Assembly: GCA_031841125.1 (NCBI GenBank)
Contig: CM063110.1
Location: 25,043,626-25,107,625 of the forward strand
Length of the DNA: 64,000 bases
Direction: 5' to 3'
Origin: Acanthococcus lagerstroemiae
Lineage: Eukaryota; Arthropoda; Insecta; Hemiptera; Eriococcidae
The notes under the pieces were generated by a model. The model was not told the DNA's origin. It saw only the letters and a program-made list of their open reading frames with translations, and did not search any database. Below are positions 1 through 12,689 of this stretch, piece after piece (positions within the stretch are counted from its first letter, which is position 1; every line of letters starts with the position of its first letter). The position numbers and the translations under genes are program-made.

Positions 1-370
1 TTCCACAAAGAAAGACATTGGATGTTATTGCAGCAAACATTCAAAATGTGGCTTCTGGTAGTAGTTAGTTATGATACCTACCTGCCCCCAGCCCCATTGA
101 GTTTCGTGGAGGGAAACTAATGACGAAGAAATTAATTTAACAGTTAATGCAGAGATACAAAAACAAAAGATAACAAGTGCGAATTATTTTTATCAGCCGC
201 ACCGCGCCAAGTGAAGCCTTTAGGTGCTTGGGGCTAGGCGCATATTAACATCATACCTGCCAGCGGTTGGTCCCAATTATAAATTGGTACCAATACGTAC
301 TCTATCCAGATCATTTTCACGCTGGGCACCGGCCCCCCAGGGGTGGGGGCAAGTTGATCTCAAAATGTGT
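1..370. repeat. Diverged edge unit of the satellite
   Basis: The first ~370 bases align only loosely with later units. In this stretch the left half matches the reverse complement of the right-hand half of ordinary units (for example 61-175 against the reverse complement of about 930-1050) better than it matches the ordinary left half. From about 365 it becomes typical array sequence. An eroded terminal unit is expected where unequal exchange homogenises the inside of an array but not its edge. The true array boundary may lie upstream of the window. Confidence 0.7.
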
Positions 371-1296
371 GAAATGAAAAATCAGCACTTCTTTGCTCTA
401 GATTTCTTACAAAATTTTCTCCGTTTTTCTCTATCTCTCACCGTTCTCGAGATATTCGCCATTTTCCGGAAAATTTTGCATTTTTTCTTCCAGGTTTTGA
501 AAAAACAAGTGGAAAAAGGACCAATTTCGAATTTGCATGTTCTATGAGTTGCATACCTGACTACTGGTAGGCACAACTCATTCTTTTCAAAAAATAAATA
601 ATTTTTCCTGCGAGTAGTGCGTTATGCAACTTAAGTAACATCCATCTTCGAAATTGGTTCTTTTACACAAATTTTTCGTAAGGTTTGAGAAAAATTCCAA
701 AATTTCCCGGAAAATTGCGAATATCTCGAGAACGGTGAGAGATAGAGAAAAACGGAGAAAATTTTGTAAGAAATCTAAGGCAAAGAAGTGCTGATTTTTC
801 ATTTCCTACATTTTGACACCAACTTGACCCCGGCCCCTTGGGGCTTCTCCTGGGGGGGTACTCGAGATGAAAATGTTTTGTGTAGAAGACATATTTGTAC
901 TAATAGTACTCGCTGCAGGCAGGCAGGTATAATATTATCATGCCCCCAGCCCCTCGTAGCTTCCTTCAGGGAGGTGTTGTGGTTGAAAACGTTTAGCACA
1001 CTTCATCTTTTAATTTTTGTATGCCTGAACTAACAACTATTAAATTAATTTCATCATTAGGATCTAAATAAGAAAAACCTCAAGGGGCAGGGGCAAGGTA
1101 GTTAGCACAGTACTGAATGTAACAATTTGCATGAAACATTTCCCTGCTGCATTACACAAATCATATCAAGCTACAGCTACTACATCGAGGAGAAGTTCTA
1201 AGGGGCTGAGAGCATTATGATATCATTGCTATCCGCAGAGAGTACCAATAACTAATCCGTACAAATGTATACAGCATACAAATCATTTTTATGTGC

Positions 1297-1850
1297 AGCA
1301 CCTCCCCAAGAGAAGCCGCGAGTGGCCGGGGTCAAGTTGGTGTCAAAATGTGTGAAATGAAAAATCAGCACTTCTTTGCTCTAGATTTCTTACAAAATTT
1401 TCTCCGTTTTTCTCTATCTCTCACCGTTCTCGAGATATTCGCCATTTTCCGGAAAATTTTGCATTTTTTCTTCCAGGTTTTGAAAAAACAAGTGGAAAAA
1501 GGACCAATTTTGAATTTGCATGTTCTATGAGTTGCATACCTGACTACTGGTAGGCACAACTCATTCTTTTCAAAAAATAAATAATTTTTCCTGCGAGTAG
1601 TGCGTTATGCAACTTAAGTAACATCCATCTTCGAAATTGGTTCTTTTACACAAATTTTTCGTAAGGTTTGAGAAAAATTCCAAAATTTCCCGGAAAATTG
1701 CGAATATCTCGAGAACGGTGAGAGATAGAGAAAAACGGAGAAAATTTTGTAAGAAATCTAAGGCAAAGAAGTGCTGATTTTTCATTTCCTACATTTTGAC
1801 ACCAACTTGACCCCGGCCCCTTGGGGCTTCTCCTGGGGGGGTACTCGAGA
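1297..1850. repeat. Palindromic core of one satellite unit (representative)
   Basis: Left arm 1328-1472 and right arm 1672-1812 are inverted copies with about 7 differences in 145 bases (roughly 95% identity). The arms continue at lower identity inward to a centre near 1570 and outward through the GC-rich boxes at 1299-1335 and 1813-1845. Single-stranded DNA or RNA of this segment could fold into a very long hairpin. The same structure is present in each complete unit, offset by about 982 bp. Confidence 0.9.
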
Positions 1851-4800
1851 TGAAAATGTTTTGTGTAGAAGACATATTTGTACTAATAGTACTCGCTGCA
1901 GGCAGGCAGGTATAATATTATCATGCCCCCAGCCCCTCGTAGCTTCCTTCAGGGAGGTGTTGTGGTTGAAAACGTTTAGCACCCTTCATCTTTTAATTTT
2001 TGTATGCCTGAACTAACAACTATTAAATTAATTTCATCATTAGGATCTAAATAAGAAAAACCTCAAGGGGCAGGGGCAAGGTAGGTAGCACAGTACTGAA
2101 TGTAACAATTTGCATGAAACATTTCCCTGCTGCTTTACACAAATCATATCAAGCTACAGCTACTACATCGAGGAGAAGTTCTAAGGGGCTGAGAGCATTA
2201 TGATATCATTGCTATCCGCAGAGAGTCCCAATAACTAATCCGTACAAATGTATACAGCATACAAATCATTTTTATGTGCAGCACCTCCCCAAGAGAAGCC
2301 GCGAGTGGCCGGCGTCAAGTTGGTGTGAAATTGTGTGAAATGAAAAATCAGCACTTCTTTGCTCTAGATTTCTTACAAAATTTTCTCCGTTTTTCTCTAT
2401 CTCTCACCGTTCTCGAGATATTCGCCATTTTCGGGCAAATTTTGCATTTTTTCTTCCAGGTTTTGAAAAACAAGTGGAAAAAGGACCAATTTCGAATTTG
2501 CATGTTCTATGAGTTGCATACCTGACTACTGGTAGGCACAACTCATTCTTTTCAAAAAATAAATAATTTTTCCTGCGAGTAGTGCGTTATGCAACTTAAG
2601 TAACATCCATCTTCGAAATTGGTTCTTTTACACAAATTTTTCGTAAGGTTTGAGAAAAATTCCAAAATTTCCCGGAAAATTGCGAATATCTCGAGAACGG
2701 TGAGAGATACAGAAAAACGGAGAAAATTTGGTAAGAAATCTAAGGCAAAGAAGTGCTGATTTTTCATTTCCTACATTTTGACACCAACTTGACCCGGCCC
2801 CTTGGGGCTTCTCCTGGGGGGTACTCGAGATGAACATGTTTTGTGTAGAAGACATATTCGTACTAATAGTACTCGCTGCAGGCAGGCAGGTATAATATTA
2901 TCATGCCCCCAGCCCCTCGTAGCTTCCTTCAGGGAGGTGTTGTGGTTGAAAACGTTTAGCACCCTTCATCTTTTAATTTTTGTATGCCTGAACTAACAAC
3001 TATTAAATTAATTTCATCATTAGGATCTAGATAAGAAAAACCTCAAGGGGCAGGGGCAAGGTAGGTAGCACAGTACTGAATGTAACAATTTGCATGAAAC
3101 ATTTCCCTGCTGCTTTACACAAATCATATCAAGCTACAGCTACTACATCGAGGAGAAGTTCTAAGGGGCTGAGAGCATTATGATATCATTGCTATCCGCA
3201 GAGAGTCCCAATAACTAATCCGTACAAATGTATACAGCATACAAATCATTTTTATGTGCAGCACCTCCTCAAGAGAAGCCGCGAGTGGCCGGCGTCAAGT
3301 TGGTGTCAAAATGTGTGAAATGAAAAATCAGCACTTCTTTGCTCTAGATTTCTTACAAAATTTTCTCCGTTTTTCTCTATCTCTCACCGTTCTCGAGATA
3401 TTCGCCATTTTCGGGCAAATTTTGCATTTTTTCTTCCAGGTTTTGAAAAACAAGTGGAAAAAGGACCAATTTTGAATTTGCATGTTCTATGAGTTGCCTA
3501 CCTGACTACTGGTAGGCACAACTCATTCTTTTCAAAAAATAAATAATTTTTCCTGCGAGTAGTGCGTTATGCAACTTAAGTAACATCCACCTTCGAAATT
3601 GGTTCTTTTACACAAATTTTTCGTAAGGTTTGAGAAAAATTCCAAAATTTCCCGGAAAATTGCGAATATCTCGAGAACGGTGAGAGATACAGAAAAACGG
3701 AGAAAATTTGGTAAGAAATCTAAGGCAAAGAAGTGCTGATTTTTCATTTCCTACATTTTGACACCAACTTGACCCCGGCCCCTTGAGGCTTCTCCTGGGG
3801 GGGGGTACTCGAGATGAACATGTTTTGTGTAGAAGACATATTCGTACTAATAGTACTCGCTGCAGGCAGGCAGGTATAATATTATCATGCCCCCAGCCCC
3901 TCGTAGCTTCCTTCAGGGAGGTGTTGTGGTTGAAAACGTTTAGCACCCTTCATCTTTTAATTTTTGTATGCCTGAACTAACAACTATTAAATTAATTTCA
4001 TCATTAGGATCTAAATAAGAAAAACCTCAAGGGGCAGGGGCAAGGTAGGTAGCACAGTACTGAATGTAACAATTTGCATAAAACATTTCCCTGCTGCTTT
4101 ACACAAATCATATCAAGCTACAGCTACTACATCAAGGAGAAGTTCTAAGGGGCTGAGAGCATTGTGATATCATTGCTATCCGCAGAGAGTCCCAATAACT
4201 AATCCGTACAAATGTATACAGCATACAAATCATTTTTATGTGCAGCACCTCCCCAAGAGAAGCCGCGAGTGGCCGGGTCAAGTTGGTGTCAAAATGTGTG
4301 AAATGAAAAATCAGCACTTCTTTGCCCTAGATTTCTTACAAAATTTTCTCCGTTTTTCTCTATCTCTCACCGTTCTCGAGATATTCGCCATTTTCCGGAA
4401 AATTTTGCATTTTTTCTTCCAGGTTTTGAAAAACAAGTGGAAAAAGGACCAATTTTGAATTTGCATGTTCTATGAGTTGCATACCTGACTACTGGTAGGC
4501 ACAACTCATTCTTTTCAAAAAATAAATAATTTTTCCTGCGAGTAGTGCGTTATGCAACTTAAGTAACATCCACCTTCGAAATTGGTTCTTTTACACAAAT
4601 TTTTCGTAAGGTTTGAGAAAAATTCCAAAATTTCCCGGAAAATTGCGAATATCTCGAGAACGGTGAGAGATAGAGAAAAACGGAGAAAATTTTGTAAGAA
4701 ATCTAATGCAAAGAAGTGCTGATTTTTCATTTCCTACATTTTGACACCAACTTGACCCCGGCCCCTTGGAGCTTCTCCTGGGGGGGTACTCGAGATGAAA

Positions 4801-7800
4801 ATGTTTTGTGTAGAAGACATATTTGTACTAATAGTACTCGCTGCAGGCAGGCAGGTATAATATTATCATGCCCCCAGCCCCTCGTAGCTTCCTTCAGGGA
4901 GGTGTTGCGGTTGAAAACGTTTAGCACACTTCATCTTTTAATTTTTGTATGCCTGAACTAACAACTATTAAATAATTTCATCATTAGGATCTCACTAAGA
5001 AAAACCTCAAGGGGCAGGGGCAAGGTAGGTAGCACAGTACTGGATGTAACAATTTGCATGAAACATTTCCCTGCTGCTTTACACAAATCATATCAAGCTA
5101 CAGCTACTACTTCGAGGAGAAGTTCTAAGGGGCTGAGAGCATTATGATATCATTGCTATCCGCAGAGAGTACCAATAACTAATCCGTACAAATGTATACA
5201 GCATACAAATCATTTTTATGTGCAGCACCTCCCCAAGAGAAGCCGCGAGTGGCCGGGGTCAAGTTGGTGTCAAAATGTGTGAAATGAAAAATCAGCACTT
5301 CTTTGCTCTAGATTTCTTACAAAATTTTCTCCGTTTTTCTCTATCTCTCACCGTTCTCGAGATATTCGCCATTTTCCGGAAAATTTTGCATTTTTTCTTC
5401 CAGGTTTTGAAAAACAAGTGGAAAAAGGACCAATTTCGAATTTGCATGTTCTATGAGTTGCATACCTGACTACTGGTAGGCACAACTCATTCTTTTCAAA
5501 AAATAAATAATTTTTCCTGCGAGTAGTGCGTTATGCAACTTAAGTAACATCCATCTTCGAAATTGGTTCTTTTACACAAATTTTTCGTAAGGTTTGAGAA
5601 AAATTCCAAAATTTCCCGGAAAATTGCGAATATCTCGAGAACGGTGAGAGATAGAGAAAAACGGAGAAAATTTTGTAAGAAATCTAATGCAAAGAAGTGC
5701 TGATTTTTCATTTCCTACATTTTGACACCAACTTGACCCCGGCCCCTTGGAGCTTCTCCTGGGGGGGTACTCGAGATGAAAATGTTTTGTGTAGAAGACA
5801 TATTTGTACTAATAGTACTCGCTGCAGGCCGGCAGGTATAATATTATCATGCCCCCAGCCCCTCGTAGCTTCCTTCAGGGAGGTGTTGTGGTTGAAAACG
5901 TTTAGCACACTTCATCTTTTAATTTTTGTATGCCTGAACTAACAACTATTAAATAAATTTCATCATTAGGATCTCACTAAGAAAAACCTCAAGGGGCAGG
6001 GGCAAGGTAGGTAGCACAGTACTGGATGTAACAATTTGCATGAAACATTTCCCTGCTGCTTTACACAAATCATATCAAGCTACAGCTACTACTTCGAGGA
6101 GAAGTTCTAAGGGGCTGAGAGCATTATGATATCATTGCTATCCGCAGAGAGTACCAATAACTAATCCGTACAAATGTATACAGCATACAAATCATTTTTA
6201 TGTGCAGCACCTCCCCAAGAGAAGCCGCGAGTGGCCGGGGTCAAGTTGGTGTCAAAATGTGTGAAATGAAAAATCAGCACTTCTTTGCTCTAGATTTCTT
6301 ACAAAATTTTCTCCGTTTTTCTCTATCTCTCACCGTTCTCGAGATATTCGCCATTTTCCGGAAAATTTTGCATTTTTTCTTCCAGGTTTTGAAAAAACAA
6401 GTGGAAAAAGGACCAATTTCGAATTTGCATGTTCTATGAGTTGCATACCTGACTACTGGTAGGCACAACTCATTCTTTTCAAAAAATAAATAATTTTTCC
6501 TGCGAGTAGTGCGTTATGCAACTTAAGTAACATCCATCTTCGAAATTGGTTCTTTTACACAAATTTTTCGTAAGGTTTGAGAAAAATTCCAAAATTTCCC
6601 GGAAAATTGCGAATATCTCGAGAACGGTGAGAGATAGAGAAAAACGGAGAAAATTTTGTAAGAAATCTAAGGCAAAGAAGTGCTGATTTTTCATTTCCTA
6701 CATTTTGACACCAACTTGACCCCGGCCCCTTGGAGCTTCTCCTGGGGGGGTACTCGAGATGAAAATGTTTTGTGTAGAAGACATATTTGTACTAATAGTA
6801 CTCGCTGCAGGCAGGCAGGTATAATATTATCATGCCCCCAGCCCCTCGTAGCTTCCTTCAGGGAGGTGTTGCGGTTGAAAACGTTTAGCACACTTCATCT
6901 TTTAATTTTTGTATGCCTGAACTAACAACTATTAAATAAATTTCATCATTAGGATCTCACTAAGAAAAACCTCAAGGGGCAGGGGCAAGGTAGGTAGCAC
7001 AGTACTGGATGTAACAATTTGCATGAAACATTTCCCTGCTGCTTTACACAAATCATATCAAGCTACAGCTACTACTTCGAGGAGAAGTTCTAAGGGGCTG
7101 AGAGCATTATGATATCATTGCTATCCGCAGAGAGTACCAATAACTAATCCGTACAAATGTATACAGCATACAAATCATTTTTATGTGCAGCACCTCCCCA
7201 AGAGAAGCCGCGAGTGGCCGGGTCAAGTTGGTGTCAAAATGTGTGAAATGAAAAATCAGCACTTCTTTGCTCTAGATTTCTTACAAAATTTTCTCCGTTT
7301 TTCTCTATCTCTCACCGTTCTCGAGATATTCGCCATTTTCCGGAAAATTTTGCATTTTTTCTTCCAGGTTTTGAAAAAACAAGTGGAAAAAGGACCAATT
7401 TCGAATTTGCATGTTCTATGAGTTGCATACCTGACTACTGGTAGGCACAACTCATTCTTTTCAAAAAATAAATAATTTTTCCTGCGAGTAGTGCGTTATG
7501 CAACTTAAGTAACATCCATCTTCGAAATTGGTTCTTTTACACAAATTTTTCGTAAGGTTTGAGAAAAATTCCAAAATTTCCCGGAAAATTGCGAATATCT
7601 CGAGAACGGTGAGAGATAGAGAAAAACGGAGAAAATTTTGTAAGAAATCTAAGGCAAAGAAGTGCTGATTTTTCATTTCCTACATTTTGACACCAACTTG
7701 ACCCCGGCCCCTTGGGGCTTCTCCTGGGGGGGTACTCGAGATGAAAATGTTTTGTGTAGAAGACATATTTGTACTAATAGTACTCGCTGCAGGCAGGCAG

Positions 7801-10800
7801 GTATAATATTATCATGCCCCCAGCCCCTCGTAGCTTCCTTCAGGGAGGTGTTGTGGTTGAAAACGTTTAGCACACTTCATCTTTTAATTTTTGTATGCCT
7901 GAACTAACAAGTATTAAATAAATTTCATCATTAGGATCTCACTAAGAAAAACCTCAAGGGGCAGGGGCAAGGTAGGTAGCACAGTACTGGATGTAACAAT
8001 TTGCATGAAACATTTCCCTGCTGCTTTACACAAATCATATCAAGCTACAGCTACTACTTCGAGGAGAAGTTCTAAGGGGCTGAGAGCATTATGATATCAT
8101 TGCTATCCGCAGAGAGTACCAATAACTAATCCGTACAAATGTATACAGCATACAAATCATTTTTATGTGCAGCACCTCCCCAAGAGAAGCCGCGAGTGGC
8201 CGGGGTCAAGTTGGTGTCAAAATGTGTGAAATGAAAAATCAGCACTTCTTTGCTCTAGATTTCTTACAAAATTTTCTCCGTTTTTCTCTATCTCTCACCG
8301 TTCTCGAGATATTCGCCATTTTCCGGAAAATTTTGCATTTTTTCTTCCAGGTTTTGAAAAAACAAGTGGAAAAAGGACCAATTTCGAATTTGCATGTTCT
8401 ATGAGTTGCATACCTGACTACTGGTAGGCACAACTCATTCTTTTCAAAAAATAAATAGTTTTTCCTGCGAGTAGTGCGTTATGCAACTTAAGTAACATCC
8501 ATCTTCGAAATTGGTTCTTTTACACAAATTTTTCGTAAGGTTTGAGAAAAATTCCAAAATTTCCCGGAAAATTGCGAATATCTCGAGAACGGTGAGAGAT
8601 AGAGAAAAACGGAGAAAATTGTGTAAGAAATCTAAGGCAAAGAAGTGCTGATTTTTCATTTCCTACATTTTGACACCAACTTGACCCCGGCCCCTTGGGG
8701 CTTCTCCTGGGGGGGTACTCGAGATGAAAATGTTTTGTGTAGAAGACATATTTGTACTAATAGTACTCGCTGCAGGCAGGCAGGTATAATATTATCATGC
8801 CCCCAGCCCCTCGTAGCTTCCTTCAGGGAGGTGTTGTGGTTGAAAACGTTTAGCACACTTCATCTTTTAATTTTGGTATGCCTGAACTAACAACTATTAA
8901 ATAAATTTCATCATTAGGATCTCACTAAGAAAAACCTCAAGGGGCAGGGGCAAGGTAGGTAGCACAGTACTGGATGTAACAATTTGCATGAAACATTTCC
9001 CTGCTGCTTTACACAAATCATATCAAGCTACAGCTACTACTTCGAGGAGAAGTTCTAAGGGGCTGAGAGCATTATGATATCATTGCTATCCGCAGAGAGT
9101 ACCAATAACTAATCCGTACAAATGTATACAGCATACAAATCATTTTTATGTGCAGCACCTCCCCAAGAGAAGCCGCGAGTGGCCGGGGTCAAGTTGGTGT
9201 CAAAATGTGTGAAATGAAAAATCAGCACTTCTTTGCTCTAGATTTCTTACAAAATTTTCTCCGTTTTTCTCTATCTCTCACCGTTCTCGAGATATTCGCC
9301 ATTTTCCGGAAAATTTTGCATTTTTTCTTCCAGGTTTTGAAAAAACAAGTGGAAAAAGGACCAATTTCGAATTTGCATGTTCTATGAGTTGCATACCTGA
9401 CTACTGGTAGGCACAACTCATTCTTTTCAAAAAATAAATAGTTTTTCCTGCGAGTAGTGCGTTATGCAACTTAAGTAACATCCATCTTCAAAATTGGTTC
9501 TTTTACACAAATTTTTCGTAAGGTTTGAGAAAAATTCCAAAATTTCCCGGAAAATTGCGAATATCTCGAGAACGGTGAGAGATAGAGAAAAACGGAGAAA
9601 ATTTTGTAAGAAATCTAAGGCAAAGAAGTGCTGATTTTTCATTTCCTACATTTTGACACCAACTTGACCCCGGCCCCTTGGGGCTTCTCCTGGGGGGGTA
9701 CTCGAGATGAAAATGTTTTGTGTAGAAGACATATTTGTACTAATAGTACTCGCTGCAGGCCGGCAGGTATAATATTATCATGCCCCCAGCCCCTCGTAGC
9801 TTCCTTCAGGGAGGTGTTGCGGTTGAAAACGTTTAGCACACTTCATCTTTTAATTTTTGTATGCCTGAACTAACAACTATTAAATAAATTTCATCATTAG
9901 GATCTCACTAAGAAAAACCTCAAGGGGCAGGGGCAAGGTAGGTAGCACAGTACTGGATGTAACAATTTGCATGAAACATTTCCCTGCTGCTTTACACAAA
10001 TCATATCAAGCTACAGCTACTACTTCGAGGAGAAGTTCTAAGGGGCTGAGAGCATTATGATATCATTGCTATCCGCAGAGAGTACCAATAACTAATCCGT
10101 ACAAATGTATACAGCATACAAATCATTTTTATGTGCAGCACCTCCCCAAGAGAAGCCGCGAGTGGCCGGGGTCAAGTTGGTGTCAAAATGTGTGAAATGA
10201 AAAATCAGCACTTCTTTGCTCTAGATTTCTTACAAAATTTTCTCCGTTTTTCTCTATCTCTCACCGTTCTCGAGATATTCGCCATTTTCCGGAAAATTTT
10301 GCATTTTTTCTTCCAGGTTTTGAAAAAACAAGTGGAAAAAGGACCAATTTCGAATTTGCATGTTCTATGAGTTGCATACCTGACTACTGGTAGGCACAAC
10401 TCATTCTTTTCAAAAAATAAATAGTTTTTCCTGCGAGTAGTGCGTTATGCAACTTAAGTAACATCCATCTTCGAAATTGGTTCTTTTACACAAATTTTTC
10501 GTAAGGTTTGAGAAAAATTCCAAAATTTCCCGGAAAATTGCGAATATCTCGAGAACGGTGAGAGATAGAGAAAAACGGAGAAAATTTTGTAAGAAATCTA
10601 AGGCAAAGAAGTGCTGATTTTTCATTTCCTACATTTTGACACCAACTTGACCCCGGCCCCTTGGGGCTTCTCCTGGGGGGGTACTCGAGATGAAAATGTT
10701 TTGTGTAGAAGACATATTTGTACTAATAGTACTCGCTGCAGGCCGGCAGGTATAATATTATCATGCCCCCAGCCCCTCGTAGCTTCCTTCAGGGAGGTGT

Positions 10801-11490
10801 TGTGGTTGAAAACGTTTAGCACACTTCATCTTTTAATTTTTGTATGCCTGAACTAACAACTATTAAATAAATTTCATCATTAGGATCTCACTAAGAAAAA
10901 CCTCAAGGGGCAGGGGCAAGGTAGGTAGCACAGTACTGATGTAACAATTTGCATGAAACATTTCCCTGCTGCTTTACACAAATCATATCAAGCTACAGCT
11001 ACTACTTCGAGGAGAAGTTCTAAGGGGCTGAGAGCATTATGATATCATTGCTATCCGCAGAGAGTACCAATAACTAATCCGTACAAATGTATACAGCATA
11101 CAAATCATTTTTATGTGCAGCACCTCCCCAAGAGAAGCCGCGAGTGGCCGGGGTCAAGTTGGTGTCAAAATGTGTGAAATGAAAAATCAGCACTTCTTTG
11201 CTCTAGATTTCTTACAAAATTTTCTCCGTTTTTCTCTATCTCTCACCGTTCTCGAGATATTCGCCATTTTCCGGAAAATTTTGCATTTTTTCTTCCAGGT
11301 TTTGAAAAAACAAGTGGAAAAAGGACCAATTTCGAATTTGCATGTTCTATGAGTTGCATACCTGACTACTGGTAGGCACAACTCATTCTTTTCAAAAAAT
11401 AAATAGTTTTTCCTGCGAGTAGTGCGTTATGCAACTTAAGTAACATCCATCTTCGAAATTGGTTCTTTTACACAAATTTTTCGTAAGGTT

Positions 11491-12460
11491 TGAGAACGGA
11501 CTTCAAATATTTATCCAACCAGTACTCAGACCTATCTACGAGGTGTGCTTTGAATATTTTTCCAGCAGCGCCCTGGCATACCTGCGAGAAGTATCAAAAA
11601 TGTGGGGCAATTGGCACAAGAATTACAAAATGCCATCTTACCCCATTGCGGTCATTCTCTATTTCACCCTACAAGTGGGGTGACATTGGTCACATTTAAA
11701 TATCTGCATTCTTTGTAAAATGAGTTTTTTTCAGCCAGAGCTCTGGCTCCCACGAGATTCACTTTGAATATTTTTCCAGCCATTACCCAGGTTCATCTCC
11801 AAGGGGACTCCAAATATTTGTCCAACCAGTACCCAGACTTATCTACAAGAGGGACTTCAAATATCCAGCTAGTACTCAAGGTCATCTATGAGGCGGACTT
11901 TGAATATTTTTCCAGCTAGTACTCAGATTTATCTACAAGGCTGCACTTCACAATTTTTCCAGCCTGCGCCCATACTCATTCACAGGGCGTAGGTATTCAG
12001 AATGTGGGGTAAGTGTGCAGGAAAATAACAAAGCGCCATCTTACCCTACGGTGGCCATTTTACATTTTACCCTACAAATGGGGTGACAATAGTCACATTT
12101 AAATATTTGCATTCTTTGTAAAGTTAATTTTTCCAGCCAGAAATCTGGCTCCCCACAAGGCGGACTTTGAATATTTTTCCAGCGACTACTCAGGTTCATC
12201 TTTAAGGTTGAACTTTTAAATTTTACCAGCCTGCGCCCAGGCTCATCCACAAGGCGTATTCAGAATGTGGGGCAAGTTGGCACAAAAAAAATTACAAAAT
12301 GTCATTTCACCCCTCGGCGGCCATTTTCCGTTTCACCCCACAAGTTGGGTGACAGTGGTCACATTTAAATAGTTGTGTAATTTGTGAACTGAGATTTTTT
12401 CAGCCAGACCCTGGCTTCCACGGGGCGGACTTTGAATATTTTTCCAGGCAGTGCCCAGAC
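11491..12460. repeat. Second complex tandem repeat, ~47-bp and ~215-bp modules
   Basis: Two interleaved modules recur. A ~47-bp module with the core actttgaatatttttccagc occurs about ten times (near 11,497, 11,546, 11,763, 11,809, 11,856, 11,898, 11,946, 12,164, 12,211 and 12,429). A longer module with atgtggggcaa followed by a ggtcacatttaaat box occurs three times, starting near 11,600, 12,001 and 12,264. It is unrelated to the 982-bp satellite that it abuts. Identity between copies is moderate, so this array is older or less homogenised. Confidence 0.85.
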
Positions 12461-12571
12461 CAGTGAAGGCAGCCGCCATTTCTTTCCAGTTTAGTCAGTT
12501 GAAAGAAAATCGGCTGAACATTAAGTTATCACAATTTGTGGGTACATTTCTTTTTGCTTTATATTTTACAG

Positions 12572-12688
12572 ATGGCAATGGACAACTCGAGTATCAAAAC
12601 CTCGCGATAATTTGGAATATCCAATAAGTACAACAGAATATTCTTGTGAACACTGTGGCGCTTCTTTTCAAGGAAGGAGCAATTAATA
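12572..12688 (+). pseudogene. Possible relic of a C2H2 zinc-finger exon
   Basis: A pyrimidine-rich stretch ending tttacag at 12,571 resembles a 3' splice site. The reading frame from 12,573 encodes 38 residues ending EYSCEHCGASFQGRSN before a stop at about 12,687. CxxC followed by a phenylalanine is the N-terminal half of a C2H2 zinc finger. The second half (the two histidines) is missing, so this is either a decayed exon or chance. Insect BTB zinc-finger loci such as lola use many alternative 3' exons of this shape, but I cannot show a link to one. Confidence 0.3.
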
Positions 12689-12689
12689 G

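Larger units (their letters stand above)
1..11490. repeat. Satellite array, ~982-bp unit, about 11.6 copies
   Basis: A block of near-identical units runs head to tail. The same point of the unit (a GC-rich box starting gcagcacctcc) recurs at about 1293, 2276, 3256, 4239, 5220, 6202, 7184, 8167, 9150, 10133 and 11115, giving steps of 980-983 bp. Copies differ by scattered substitutions and one-base indels. Each unit is an imperfect palindrome: the right half is a diverged reverse complement of the left half, centred near 1570 in the second unit. Short open frames of 60-110 codons repeat on both strands of every copy. They are a consequence of the repeat, because the same peptide appears on opposite strands from the two arms, so I do not call them genes. 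The array ends abruptly near 11,491, partway through a right arm. Whether it is centromeric, subtelomeric or dispersed cannot be told from this window. Confidence 0.97.

Noticed and set aside
224..11381. Repeated 60-110-codon frames on both strands of the satellite (for example those containing FALDFLQNFLRFSLSLTV).
   Set aside because: The same peptide arises from both arms of the palindrome on opposite strands, frames shift with one-base indels between units, and nothing protects them as coding.
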